Source: Syntrophobacter fumaroxidans MPOB (GTDB lineage Bacteria > Desulfobacterota > Syntrophobacteria > Syntrophobacterales > Syntrophobacteraceae). From it: a stretch of 64,000 nt of DNA. A model generated the notes under the pieces. That model saw nothing but the letters and a program-made list of their open reading frames with translations, had not been told where the DNA came from and made no database searches. Below, in pieces: positions 53,915 through 63,510 of the stretch. Both the position numbers and the translations under genes were made by a program. Position 1 is the first letter of the stretch, and every line of letters starts with the position of its first letter. The DNA is taken from NCBI RefSeq assembly GCF_000014965.1, contig NC_008554.1, forward strand, positions 2,592,001 through 2,656,000. Direction: 5' to 3'.

Positions 53915-54604
53915 TCATGGCGTTTCCAATCGCACCAGCCGTTGGTGGAGGCAGTCTTCGGCACGATAGCCTTTGAGCCGCGCCAGGTTCACCAGGGCAA
54001 GCAGCATCTCGCCGAAATCATCGGCCGAAACGGTGTTGCCCCCCGCCGGATCGGCGGCCAGGCCCCTCCCCATTTCCAGGAACTTGCGGGTCTGAGCCGA
54101 AACGTCGTTCAGATCGCCGCCCTGTTTGTGCGAGAGGCGTGCGAGCATCCGGTATGCGCGCATCAGCGCGGGAAGCGACTCCGGCACCCGGTCTTGCTCC
54201 TTGCCCGCGGTGGCCTTCTCGTCCGCCTTGATCTTTTCCCAGTTTTCCTTTACCTCCCGGGCCGAAGCGACACGGGTTTCCCCGAAAACATGGGGGTGTC
54301 TGCGCACCATTTTTTCGCAAATCGCGTCGCAGACCTCCTCGAGCCTGAAGTCGCCGGATTCCTCGTAGAGATGAATCAGGAAAAAAACCATGAACAGCAA
54401 GTCGCCCAGTTCTTCGGCGGCCTCCTCCCGGCGCCCGGCTCGAACGGCCGACGCCGCTTCGTGGGCCTCTTCGATCAAATAGGTCTGGACTTTATCGGGA
54501 GTCTGCTTCCGATCCCAGGGGCAACCGGACTCCCCCCGAAGCCGGTCGATGATCTCATAGATGCGGCGGACCTTATTCCACCGCGTCAAATCGTTCGTCG
54601 TCAC
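53915..54604 (-). CDS. mazG: Nucleoside triphosphate pyrophosphohydrolase MazG
   Basis: The 229-residue enzyme hydrolyses NTPs to NMP and pyrophosphate. The first MazG domain has GESGCPWDRKQTPDKVQTYLIEE-type sequence with the metal-binding ExxE...ExxD pattern (EEAHEAASAV, EEAAEELGDLLF). The second domain has KENWEKIKADEK and ADDFGEMLLALVNLAR. A GTG start at 54604 overlaps the cvpA stop as GTGA. It is slightly shorter than the E. coli enzyme, otherwise normal. Confidence 0.93.
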   Translation of the reverse strand: MTTNDLTRWNKVRRIYEIIDRLRGESGCPWDRKQTPDKVQTYLIEEAHEAASAVRAGRREEAAEELGDLLFMVFFLIHLYEESGDFRLEEVCDAICEKMVRRHPHVFGETRVASAREVKENWEKIKADEKATAGKEQDRVPESLPALMRAYRMLARLSHKQGGDLNDVSAQTRKFLEMGRGLAADPAGGNTVSADDFGEMLLALVNLARLKGYRAEDCLHQRLVRLETP

Positions 54605-55182
54605 TTGCGTTTCCTCTCAACCGGCCTCGTCGGCCGATCGGCCCCGGGAGACTTCTCCCTGGATTCCAGCCAGTATCGTTCAAGAGCCTTTCGTTTCTCC
54701 TCGAAGGCCTTTTGCACGCTCGCCGGCGTCAGCTGCACCACGATCCTGGCGGCATCCTGTATGTAGGGGACCAGAACGGACCCTGTGAGCAGGGGGTTCT
54801 TCGCCGAGACGAACACCGTCAGCATGGATATGGCCACTACGGCGATCAGCAAGGCCTTGCCGAACCCGATCACTCCGCCCCAGAGCCGGTCGAGGAAACC
54901 GAGCCCCGTCTTGCGCAGGAGCCTTGCAACGGCGTAGCCGGCCAGTGCGATACAGAACCATGTCAAGCAGAAGAGCAGAATGAAGCTGATCGCGGGCGTT
55001 CCCGACAGTTTGGGAAATGTGCGGGCCAGCTGCGCGGCCAGAGTCTCGTAATGGTGGGAAGCGAGCACGAAGCCACCCAGCACTCCCGCGATGCCGAATA
55101 TCTGGGAGACCGCTCCGCGCATGATTCCACGCAACACGCAAAAGGCTCCCACCCCCACCACAACCCAATCCAGACCGTTCAT
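54601..55182 (-). CDS. cvpA: CvpA family membrane protein
   Basis: The 193-residue inner-membrane protein has four predicted helices (about 5-22, 28-45, 65-88, 104-125). The family start is LDWVVVGVGAFCVLRGIMRG. The C-terminal cytoplasmic tail is basic. CvpA homologues affect colicin V export and envelope homeostasis; the molecular role is unsettled. It is translationally coupled to mazG through a GTGA overlap. Confidence 0.88.
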   Translation of the reverse strand: MNGLDWVVVGVGAFCVLRGIMRGAVSQIFGIAGVLGGFVLASHHYETLAAQLARTFPKLSGTPAISFILLFCLTWFCIALAGYAVARLLRKTGLGFLDRLWGGVIGFGKALLIAVVAISMLTVFVSAKNPLLTGSVLVPYIQDAARIVVQLTPASVQKAFEEKRKALERYWLESREKSPGADRPTRPVERKRK

Positions 55183-55453
55183 AACCGGATCCGCCTCCCC
55201 GGGATGGGCGATCCCCGTTCAGCGCGCTCGCATTCCCGCGGCGGAATATGGATTACGCTCGGAACCATCCCGTCGTCTGCAAATTCCAAAACAAGAATTA
55301 ACCCCATCGGACCGGAATGCAAAGCATTTATTTCCTCTCCGGAAGACAACGCCCCGAGCGTCCGCGGTTGATCGAGCGCGCCGATTCTTTCCTCTCGCAA
55401 CGGCGCCCCCCCGTGGGCCCTCCTCCAGCGGGAGGCCTCCATTGATGTGAATA
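55183..55453. other. Divergent intergenic region between cvpA and phoH
   Basis: It must contain promoters for both directions. AATGCAAAGCATT at about 55316-55328 is an imperfect palindrome, and GGAGGCCTCC at about 55431-55440 is a perfect one just before the proposed phoH start. No firm promoter or riboswitch could be assigned. Confidence 0.3.
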
Positions 55454-56578
55454 TTGTCAGGATCAAAAACACGTGATAAGAATAGCCGTCATATCGACGC
55501 CGGGAGTCTCCGGCCAACAACTTCGGAACAATCACGGGGAGCATTGCGGGCAGCCTTGGCCAGTACAGCGCATGAGACGGAAAAGCAACGCGGGAGCACG
55601 GCCCAGCTTTCCTTTGACGACAACAAGCTGGTGCAGCAGCTTGCAGGCGAGCAGAACAATCATCTCAAGCTGATCGAAAAGCAGCTGGATGTGCGCATCC
55701 ATCTGCGCGGCAATCAGTTCACGATCTCAGGCGACCGGCCTCACGTCGAACTGAGCGAGCGACTGCTCTTCGGTCTTGGGGAACTGATTCAGGGCGGCTA
55801 TCCGCTGTATGCCGGAGATATTGTCTACGCCATCAGGATATTGAGCGAGAACATACAGCGTTCTTTGAAGGACATATTCCTCGACCATGTGTTCATTGCG
55901 TCAAACCGTCGCGTGATCACGCCGAAGAGCGTCAAGCAGAAGGAATATATTGAGGCTATCCGGCATTATGATATTGTGTTCGGGGTCGGACCGGCCGGGA
56001 CGGGCAAAACCTACCTGGCAATGGCCATGGCCGTCGCGGCGATGACCAAGGATCTGGTGCGCCGCATCGTACTCGTCCGCCCCGCGGTCGAAGCGGGAGA
56101 GAAGCTGGGGTTTTTGCCCGGAGATCTTGCGGAGAAAGTGAACCCCTATCTCCGGCCTCTTTATGACGCTCTGCACGATATGATGGATTTCGAGAGGGCC
56201 ACCGGTCTGTTGCAGCGGGGTGCGATCGAAGTTGCACCCCTTGCATTCATGCGCGGGCGCACGTTGAACGACGCCTTTGTCATCCTGGATGAGGCTCAGA
56301 ACACCACAACGGAACAGATGAAAATGTTCCTCACCAGGCTGGGGCTCGGATCGAAGGCGGTCATCACGGGGGATATCACCCAGATCGATCTGCCCGAGAA
56401 CAAGCCTTCGGGTCTCATCGAGGCCATCGATCTGCTGCAGGGGATCCAGGGAATACAGATGGTCTTTTTTTCCAAGAAGGACGTTGTCCGCCATCGGCTC
56501 GTACAGGAAATCATACAGGCCTACGAGCAGGTGGAGCTGCGGAAAGCCCAGGGCGCCAGGACTCCATCAGAAAAGTGA
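55454..56578 (+). CDS. phoH: PhoH family ATPase (PhoH2/YbeZ type)
   Basis: The 374-residue cytoplasmic ATPase has an N-terminal KH-like region (VRIHLRGNQFTISGD). The PhoH domain follows, with Walker A GVGPAGTGKTYLA (about 175-187), VRPAVEAGEKLGFLPGD, Walker B AFVILDEAQNTT and sensor TGDITQIDLP. YbeZ/PhoH proteins act with YbeY in rRNA processing and quality control, and ybeY lies two genes downstream. The start codon is doubtful: the frame opens with TTG at 55454, and a second TTG lies about 35 codons later. No ATG precedes the conserved part. It overlaps pgpH as GTGA. Confidence 0.9.
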   Translation: MSGSKTRDKNSRHIDAGSLRPTTSEQSRGALRAALASTAHETEKQRGSTAQLSFDDNKLVQQLAGEQNNHLKLIEKQLDVRIHLRGNQFTISGDRPHVELSERLLFGLGELIQGGYPLYAGDIVYAIRILSENIQRSLKDIFLDHVFIASNRRVITPKSVKQKEYIEAIRHYDIVFGVGPAGTGKTYLAMAMAVAAMTKDLVRRIVLVRPAVEAGEKLGFLPGDLAEKVNPYLRPLYDALHDMMDFERATGLLQRGAIEVAPLAFMRGRTLNDAFVILDEAQNTTTEQMKMFLTRLGLGSKAVITGDITQIDLPENKPSGLIEAIDLLQGIQGIQMVFFSKKDVVRHRLVQEIIQAYEQVELRKAQGARTPSEK

Positions 56579-59073
56579 GAAGTATGGACAAGGACAAACG
56601 GGAGCCGGAGAAGAGCAAGGGCAGGCCCAGAACGACCCTGATCCGTCGCTTCCTGCCGTTCTGTCGGGAAGAAATCTACTGCCGGAAAGTCCTCATACTC
56701 GTTGCTGTCAGCGCGATCATCGCCGTCCTGGTGACCCCTTCCTTCACCAGCGACAGTCCGCCGTTCCGGTTGGGTGACATTGCGGATCGAAACGTGAAAG
56801 CCAAGCGTGATTTCTTCGTGGAAGACGAAGCCGCAACCGGCAAACAGCGCGAGGAAGCCGTCAGGCGATCGCCCATCATTTACGACCTCGACGAGAATAT
56901 CGCCGCAAGCACCTTCGAGCGCGTGGGAAGCGCCTTTCATGCGATGCGGGAATTCCTGAGCGAAGACCGTTACCCCTTCCCTCGCCTGGAAATGCCCCGG
57001 GAAAGTGCTTTCGGCTCCGGCCTCGGGTCCGGGGACGCTTCCGCCTTGCCGGTCTCCGAAACCGCCCAGCAGACCCTGCGCAGGAAGAAGGACTTCGAAA
57101 ACATCCTCGGCTTGCAGATCAGCTCGGAAGTCTTTTCGAGTTTCCTCGAGAAGGGGTTCGGAAAGGATCTGCAGGACCGCCTGGTACAATTGCTCAAGAC
57201 CTCGTTCGAGCAGGGCATCGTGTCGGGCAAGGCATGGATGAACCGGGACGCCGCAGAGAGCGTGGTCATTCGAAAAGCGGGCACGTCGGAGGAACACCTG
57301 GTACACCCGCCCTATTCCTATCCCGACCTGGAAGAGGCGCGAAAACTCATGGTCATGCAGGCGCTGGACCAGGGGCACGACATCAAGGAGATGATCGCCT
57401 TCACCTCGCTGGCAACGCAATTGCTTCAGTCCAACCTTCATTTCAACTTCGAAGAGACCGAAAGCCGGCGGGAACGTGCCTACATCCAGGTCAAGCCGGT
57501 GCTGATCAAGGTCATGAAAAATGAAATGCTGGTGCGGGAAGGCCAGCGCGTGGGCCAGGATGAAATCCTGAAGTTGAAAGCCCACCAGAGCGCCGGTACG
57601 GAACGGCACTGGCTGCTCGTCTTCGTTTCGCTCTTCCTGTTCTGCGTGCTGTGCATCTGGGTGGTCGTCCACGTGGCGCGGCAGCATCTCCCGTATTTCC
57701 GGATGGAATATCAAGACCTGTTGTTCCTGGCGATCCTCCTGATCCTCTTGATGAGTCTGGGCCGCGTGACCATGTCGGTCGCGGGTCTGATCGGCGACGC
57801 CTCGGCAAACCTTACGGCCAATGCGTTCATCTACGCCATCCCGCTGAGCGCCGGCGCCATGATGGCGTGCATTTTTTTCGGCGTGACGGTTTCCCTCATC
57901 TTTTCCCTTGTGCTCACCCTTTTTGCGGGCATGCTGTTCGGCAAGGACTTCGGGCTGTTCTTCTATTTCATGATCGGTTCTTTCGTGGCCGCTCACGGAG
58001 TCTCCCCCTGCAGGAATCGCATGATCCCCATCAAGGCGGGCCTCCTGGTCGGCTGCGCCAACGTGGTCCTGATCCTTCTCAGCGCCTATCTGCAGGACCA
58101 GTGGATTTTCCTGAGGGTGCTCACGAACGCTTTCTTCGGCTTCTGCGGGGGCATTTTCGCGGGAATCCTGGTGACCGGGCTGACTCCTCTGGTCGAGATG
58201 GCCTTCAGCTACACAACCGACATCAAGCTGCTGGAGCTGGCCACGATGGACCAGCCCCTGCTCCGCGAGCTGATGGTGGAGGCTCCGGGCACCTATCATC
58301 ACAGCATCATCGTGGGGAACATGGTGGAAGCTGCGGCCAAATCCATCGGGGCGAATTCCCTGATGGCCAAAGTGGCCGCCTACTATCACGATATCGGTAA
58401 GATCAAGAAGCCGCTCTACTTTATCGAGAATCAGTTCGAATGCGAGAACCGCCATGAGAAGCTGGCCCCGTCCATGAGCAGCCTGATCCTCATCTCCCAC
58501 GTCAAGGAAGGGGCGGAAATGGCGCGGCAGAGCAGGCTGGGCAAGGACATCATCGATATCATCAGTCAGCACCACGGCAAGAGCTTCATTTCGTTCTTTT
58601 ACAACAAGGCCATGGAAGCCCGGGAAAAATCCAGGACCAGCAAAGGCGCATTGCTGCCCCCGATCAACATGGACGATTATCGCTATCCCGGTCCCAAGCC
58701 TCAGACCAAGGAAGCAGGACTGGTGATGCTGGCCGACGTTGTCGAAGCGGCCTGCCGTTCCCTGAGCGAACCCACCCCGGCAAGGATCCAGGGACTCGTA
58801 CACCGGTTGATCAACAACATCTTCAGTGACGGTCAACTGGACGAATGCGAGCTCACACTCAAGGATCTTCATCAAATAGCCAAGCACTTCAACCAGATAC
58901 TGGCCACCATCCATCACAAACGCATTGAATACCCGGGCGTTTCGGCAAGCGAAGGGAAGGGCAGAGCCGATGCCGTTGATCCAAATCAGCGAGAAGCAAA
59001 GCCGGATCGAGACAAACAGGCGGCGAATAAAGAGCGCGGCAAACCGGATCTTAAACGCCTTGGGATTCACTGA
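56575..59073 (+). CDS. pgpH: 7TM-HD domain cyclic-di-AMP phosphodiesterase-like protein (PgpH family)
   Basis: The 832-residue inner-membrane protein has one N-terminal helix (about 38-55) and an extracytoplasmic 7TMR-HDED domain (about 60-340). Seven helices follow (about 345-535), then a cytoplasmic HD domain. The HD metal motifs are [31 protein letters not shown] and [16 protein letters not shown]. PgpH enzymes degrade c-di-AMP; that activity is inferred. The start is the GTG at 56575 overlapping phoH, or the ATG at 56584. The charged 45-residue tail is encoded in sequence shared with the start of ybeY. Confidence 0.9.
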
Positions 59074-59449
59074 TGCCGAGTTGAGTATCCTGATCGTCGA
59101 CGACGAGGAAATGGCCGGTCTCAATTCAACGTACCGGCGCAAAGACACATCCACGGATGTGCTCTCGTTCCCGATGCGGGAAGGGGAATTCGGCGACGTC
59201 TGCGAGGAGGTCCTGGGGGATGTCGTGATCTGCGCTCCCATGGCGAAGCGCATGGGCGAGTTGCACGGCGCGTCTTTTCAGTCGGTAATGGATCTTCTTC
59301 TTGTTCACGGCATCCTTCACCTGGTGGGCCACGATCACGAACAAGGCCGCGGGGAGGCTGCCCGTATGGCCGACAAGACCATGGAACTGCTCAAAATGCT
59401 TGGGCATTCCGCGGAAAGCTTCGCTTGGTACGTGGACGGGCAGGACTAA
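58970..59449 (+). CDS. ybeY: Endoribonuclease YbeY
   Basis: The 159-residue enzyme matures 16S rRNA 3' ends and takes part in ribosome quality control. The zinc site is the [11 protein letters not shown] motif with His113, His117 and His123 or His121. Upstream, [13 protein letters not shown] is the other family hallmark. The ATG at 58970 follows GAAGGGAAGGG and lies 104 bp inside the 3' end of pgpH. The order phoH-pgpH-ybeY is conserved in many bacteria. Confidence 0.95.
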
Positions 59450-59512
59450 TCATCGCATTCCGATTCGCGTTCGAGATTGCAGAACAAGGGATCGACTGAA
59501 AAAGGAGAAAAT

Positions 59513-60229
59513 GTGGCCCGACTTGCAATCAATGTGGATCATGTCGCGACGGTCAGGCAGGCACGACGGGCGTCGGAACCCGACCCTGTCACCGCCGCCG
59601 CCCTGGCTGAGCTCGCCGGAGCGCACGGCATCGTGGTGCATCTCCGGGAGGACCGGCGGCACATTCAGGACAGGGATGTGCAGGTCTTGCGACAGACCGT
59701 GAAGAGCAAGCTGAACCTGGAAATGGCGGCGACCAGGGAAATGATCCAGATCGCGCTCAACATCAAACCGGAGATGGTCACCCTCGTCCCCGAAAAGCGC
59801 CAGGAACTGACGACCGAGGGGGGCCTCGATGTCGTGAGCTTCGAGGGCGCGCTGGAGGAAGCCATCAAGACCCTTCACGAGGGAGGCATCGCGGTCAGCC
59901 TGTTCATCAACCCGGACCCCAGGCACATCAAGGTGGCCCACCGGCTCGAAGCCGAGTACGTGGAGATCCACACCGGAATGTTCGCCGAGGCGGATTCCTA
60001 CACCCGGCGCCAGGAAGAGTACGAGCGCGTCGTGACCTCGGCCAAACTCGCCCGCAAGCTGGGTCTGGGCGCTCACGCCGGTCATGGGATAGGCTACCAG
60101 AACGTGCTGTGGCTGAGGAACATCCCCGAAATCCAGGAATTCAGCATCGGCCATGCCGTGATTGCCCGGGCGGTGCTGGTGGGCATGGAACGCGCCGTCC
60201 GGGAAATGCTTGCGCTGGTGAACGGTTAG
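59513..60229 (+). CDS. pdxJ: Pyridoxine 5'-phosphate synthase PdxJ
   Basis: The 238-residue TIM-barrel enzyme joins 1-deoxyxylulose 5-phosphate and 3-amino-2-oxopropyl phosphate to form pyridoxine phosphate. Family motifs are LAINVDHVATVRQARR at the start, HLREDRRHIQDRDV, VTLVPEKRQELTTEGGLDV and GLGAHAGHGIGYQN. The start is GTG at 59513 behind AGGAG; the ATG at 59477 is too far upstream. It ends directly at the acpS start codon. Confidence 0.96.
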   Translation: MARLAINVDHVATVRQARRASEPDPVTAAALAELAGAHGIVVHLREDRRHIQDRDVQVLRQTVKSKLNLEMAATREMIQIALNIKPEMVTLVPEKRQELTTEGGLDVVSFEGALEEAIKTLHEGGIAVSLFINPDPRHIKVAHRLEAEYVEIHTGMFAEADSYTRRQEEYERVVTSAKLARKLGLGAHAGHGIGYQNVLWLRNIPEIQEFSIGHAVIARAVLVGMERAVREMLALVNG

Positions 60230-60655
60230 ATGGCCATCCGCGGCATCGGCATCGACCTGATCCGGGTCGACCGGCTCCGTCTCCTGCTGGAGCGCTGGGG
60301 AGCGCGGTTCGAACAACGCGTTTTCACCAGGAACGAACGGGAAGACTGCTCCCGGCGAAAGGACTATGCGGGCTGCCTGGCCTTGCGGTTTTCCGCCAAG
60401 GAGGCTTTTGCCAAGGCGTTGGGTACCGGGCTTCGAAACCCGGTCACCTGGCAGGATATCGAGGTGTCGAACGACTCGCTCGGGAAACCGACGATCTCTC
60501 TTTCCGAGAGCGCTCTGCGGTTCTGCCGGGAACACAATATCACTTCCTGGCACTTGAGCCTCACCGACGATGGCGATTACGGTGCCGCCGTGGTCGTGCT
60601 CGAAGGTCCCTCAGCGGCGCCCGGCACATCACCGGAAGGCGAGGCGGAGCCTTGA
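60230..60655 (+). CDS. acpS: Holo-[acyl-carrier-protein] synthase AcpS
   Basis: The 141-residue enzyme transfers 4'-phosphopantetheine from CoA to the ACP serine. Asp9 in GIGIDLIRVDR and Glu58 in RFSAKEAFAKALGTG are the magnesium-binding residues of the family. The ATG begins at the base after the pdxJ stop. The C-terminal 15 residues (Pro/Glu/Ala-rich) are an extension of normal AcpS length. Confidence 0.95.
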   Translation: MAIRGIGIDLIRVDRLRLLLERWGARFEQRVFTRNEREDCSRRKDYAGCLALRFSAKEAFAKALGTGLRNPVTWQDIEVSNDSLGKPTISLSESALRFCREHNITSWHLSLTDDGDYGAAVVVLEGPSAAPGTSPEGEAEP

Positions 60656-60758
60656 GCGGTCCCCCGGCGGGGGAAAAACCCCGCCTTTCCGGCCTTCAAC
60701 CCCGATCTGCCGCAGCGCCGTCGCGCTCATTGCTTTGCGTCCCCACCAGGAGGTCATC

Positions 60759-62324
60759 ATGTTCATCGTAACCGCGTCCGAAATGGCCGGGCTGGACCGC
60801 GCGACCATCGAGGAAATCGGCATCCCGGGGATCGTCCTGATGGAGAACGCCGCGCGGGGAGCCGCGGCGTTCTATCTGGAAGTCGTTCCCGACCTTCTCA
60901 CGCGCCGCATCACGGTGTTGGCGGGAAGCGGCAACAACGCCGGGGACGGATTCGTGTTGGCAAGGCTGTTCAAGAACCAGGGAGCGGATGTCCGGGTGGT
61001 CTGCCTGAGGCCGCCGGAAAACCTTCAGGGGGATGCCCTGACCAACTTCAGGATTCTCGATAAGCTTTGCATCCCGGTGCGGACCTGGGAGGAACAGGGG
61101 GACTTCGATACGCAGTGGAGCGCGGTCCGGGAGAGCGGGACCGTCATCGACGCCATCCTTGGAACCGGTTTGAAAAGCGAGGTCCGGGGACTGTACCGGC
61201 AGGTCATTGAAGCCGCCAACGCGCTCCCGGTTCCGATACTCGCCGTGGACATCCCATCCGGGCTGGATGCGAGCACCGGGAAACCCTTGGGGACAGCCAT
61301 CCGGGCAACCGCCACGGCCACTTTCGGATTCCTCAAGATCGGGCAGGTCGTCGAGCCCGGATGCGATTATGTCGGCCGCCTCAAGGTGATCGATATCGGC
61401 ATTCCGCCGACTCTTTCGGAAAAGCACGGCATTCGTCGCCGGTGGCTGACCGATGAATCCCTGTCGGCTTGGGTGGAACCTCGCCCGGTCGGCACGCACA
61501 AAGGGAGCGCCGGGCACGTGGCGGTCCTGTCGGGCTCTGTGGGCAAGACGGGGGCGGCAACCCTGATCTGCCTCGGCGCGGGCCGTGTGGGCGCGGGACT
61601 GGTGACCCTGTTCATTCCGGCAAGTCTCAATCCCATCCTGGAGGTGAAGCTCACCGAGGCGATGACTTATCCCATACCGGAAACGCCCGGGCAGACCCCC
61701 GCTTCTGCGGCCTTGCCGGAAATCCTCGAGTTCGCCGGGGACAAGCAGGCCCTTGCCGCGGGACCGGGCATCTCCCTGCACCCGGACACGCAGCGGCTCG
61801 TGGAAGGCCTGATCGCTCAAGCCCCCTGTCCGATGGTCCTCGACGCCGACGCCGTCACCATCGTCTCCCGGACTCCCGATCTGCTGAAGAAGGCACGGCA
61901 GCCTCTCGTCCTGACTCCCCATCCCGGGGAGATGGCGCGTTTGATCGGCGGGACGGTGCAGACCGTCCAGGAAAACCGTATCGAAGTCGCCTCCGAGTTC
62001 AGCCGCAAATATGGAGTAACGCTGGTTCTCAAGGGCTTTCGAACCGTTGTGGCCGCCCCCGACGGCCGGCTGGCCGTCAACAGCTCCGGCAACCCGGCCA
62101 TGGCCGGCGGAGGCATGGGAGATACGCTGACCGGAATGATCGCGGGATTCCTGGGGCAAGGCTACGAACCCTATCGCGCCGCGTGCCTCGGGGTTTACAT
62201 CCACGGCGCCGCGGCAGACCGCAGGTTCGGCGGCGTGGCCACCCGCGGCATGCCGGCTTCGGACCTCCTCGACGACGTCCCGGAAGTGATCGGCCGCCTG
62301 GAGCGCCTGCGGAGCCGGTCGTGA
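60759..62324 (+). CDS. nnr: Bifunctional NAD(P)H-hydrate repair enzyme (epimerase and ADP-dependent dehydratase)
   Basis: The 521-residue fusion repairs hydrated NAD(P)H. The N-terminal YjeF/NnrE epimerase part (about 1-215) has MENAARGAA, GSGNNAGDGFVLARLF and VDIPSGLDASTG. The C-terminal ribokinase-like NnrD dehydratase part (about 230-515) has HKGSAGHVAVLSGS, VLTPHPGEMARL and NPAMAGGGMGDTLTGMIAG. AGGAGG precedes the ATG at 60759 with five-base spacing. The 103 bp after acpS contain no further feature. The end overlaps tsaE as GTGA. Confidence 0.95.
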   Translation: MFIVTASEMAGLDRATIEEIGIPGIVLMENAARGAAAFYLEVVPDLLTRRITVLAGSGNNAGDGFVLARLFKNQGADVRVVCLRPPENLQGDALTNFRILDKLCIPVRTWEEQGDFDTQWSAVRESGTVIDAILGTGLKSEVRGLYRQVIEAANALPVPILAVDIPSGLDASTGKPLGTAIRATATATFGFLKIGQVVEPGCDYVGRLKVIDIGIPPTLSEKHGIRRRWLTDESLSAWVEPRPVGTHKGSAGHVAVLSGSVGKTGAATLICLGAGRVGAGLVTLFIPASLNPILEVKLTEAMTYPIPETPGQTPASAALPEILEFAGDKQALAAGPGISLHPDTQRLVEGLIAQAPCPMVLDADAVTIVSRTPDLLKKARQPLVLTPHPGEMARLIGGTVQTVQENRIEVASEFSRKYGVTLVLKGFRTVVAAPDGRLAVNSSGNPAMAGGGMGDTLTGMIAGFLGQGYEPYRAACLGVYIHGAAADRRFGGVATRGMPASDLLDDVPEVIGRLERLRSRS

Positions 62325-62824
62325 CACGGATCGTGCTCCATTCGCCTTCCGAGGAATGCACCTGCGCCATCGGCCGCGGGATCGCCGAGTTGCTGGAACC
62401 CGGCGATGTGCTGGCGCTATGGGGAGAGCTCGGCGCGGGCAAGACATTCCTGGCCGGCGCCATCGCTCACGGCCTCGGAGTTCCCGTGTCCGTGCCCATT
62501 ACGAGTCCCACCTTCACCTTCATCAACGAATACGAAGGCCGCCTCCCCCTGGCCCATATCGATCTGTACCGCCTGAGCGGCCCGGATGACCTGGACACGC
62601 TGCCCTGGCAGGACGCGGTGTACGGCGCCGCCGCGGCCGTGATCGAATGGCCGGAACGCATGGGTGCCCTGCTCCCGGAAGAGCGCTGGGACCTCGGCAT
62701 CGAGATCGCCGGCGACGAGAGCCGGACCTTTATCCTGACGCCGTCCGGGGCCGGGAACGATGCGCGCTCGCCGAAGTGGTTCGCGAAACTGCTCGAGATC
62801 GTTCAAAGCGGGGCGTGCCGGTAG
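62321..62824 (+). CDS. tsaE: tRNA threonylcarbamoyladenosine biosynthesis ATPase TsaE
   Basis: The 167-residue P-loop ATPase supports t6A37 synthesis with TsaB and TsaD. Walker A is LWGELGAGKTFLAGAI (about 33-48). ITSPTFTFINEY and HIDLYRLSG are family motifs, and AAAVIEWPERMGALLP follows. The start is a GTG overlapping the nnr stop. It is the last gene of the phoH-to-tsaE run. Another t6A-family gene (YciO type) is at 1585. Confidence 0.93.
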   Translation: MTRIVLHSPSEECTCAIGRGIAELLEPGDVLALWGELGAGKTFLAGAIAHGLGVPVSVPITSPTFTFINEYEGRLPLAHIDLYRLSGPDDLDTLPWQDAVYGAAAAVIEWPERMGALLPEERWDLGIEIAGDESRTFILTPSGAGNDARSPKWFAKLLEIVQSGACR

Positions 62825-62915
62825 ACTCCCGTACCCGCGGGCATTTCACCGCCTCCCGGCCATGAAGGAAGCCCGGCGGGGCCTGCCTCGACACCCGCCG
62901 CGCAACATCACCCGA

Positions 62916-63224
62916 TCAATCGAACAGGACCTGGTCATCCGGCTTTTCCACTTCCTTGGGAAATTCATGAAACGGAAACGGCTTCTCGTTTTCGTTCAAA
63001 GTCGCGTAGCGGATGATCCGATAGGCGTAGGTCGCCACTTTGTTGGAGAATTCCTTGAGGGGTTCGCTGTACTTCTGCGTGATGAGCAGATAGACGAATT
63101 GAAAAAGCACCGTCACCTGGACCACCACTTTCAGGACTTCCAGGATGATCAGGTAGAGCAGTGTATAAAGCAGCCTCAGTCCTATCTTCCCACGTGTCAG
63201 CTTCGTTCCTTCCGTGTCGTTCAT
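62916..63224 (-). CDS. DUF4389 small membrane protein
   Basis: The 102-residue protein has two close hydrophobic segments (about 17-34 and 35-52; LLYTLLYLIILEVLKVVVQV and VTVLFQFVYLLITQ). A conserved-looking amphipathic part follows (SEPLKEFSNKVATYAYRIIRYATLNENEKPFPF). The pattern LNxFxxxxxxYxYRIxxYxTxxTxxxPFPF is typical of DUF4389. Its function is unknown. It is convergent with tsaE and upstream of no partner in this window. Confidence 0.78.
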   Translation of the reverse strand: MNDTEGTKLTRGKIGLRLLYTLLYLIILEVLKVVVQVTVLFQFVYLLITQKYSEPLKEFSNKVATYAYRIIRYATLNENEKPFPFHEFPKEVEKPDDQVLFD

Positions 63225-63510
63225 GGCAGTTCTCCTGTAACGTGTGATGGGATTCCGCCGGATTCAGCCGGACTCGACCGGCAAAAACGGGAACCTGTTA
63301 GTCTTGCGGTGAATATGGGGGCACATTCGTCCGATGCGGGCGAGACCATTCGGTCTGCGCAAGGACCTCGTGAGCCGCTCGCGGCGGAGCGGGTCCCTCA
63401 CGGTTCGCGTGCGCACCGGCACAGGCTCCGTCCCGGCCGTGCCGCAGGCCGGCGCGACCCGCGGGCACGGCGAAAGCACCCGCTCCGGACGGCCGGCTCC
63501 AGGACGAAGC
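63225..63510. other. Intergenic region with G+C-rich inverted repeats
   Basis: No gene was found. GTGAGCCGCTC (about 63371) pairs imperfectly with GAGCGGGTCCCTCAC (about 63387-63401). Further G+C-rich complementary stretches follow. It may form a terminator-like structure for the radical SAM gene (-) that ends at 63511, but there is no T-run. Confidence 0.35.

Noticed and set aside
56521-59253. 910-codon open frame antisense to pgpH
   Set aside because: It mirrors the pgpH codons, has no ribosome-binding site, and the opposite strand has full domain evidence.
60696-62447. 583-codon open frame antisense to nnr
   Set aside because: It is a shadow of a gene with clear YjeF/NnrD motifs, with no motif of its own.
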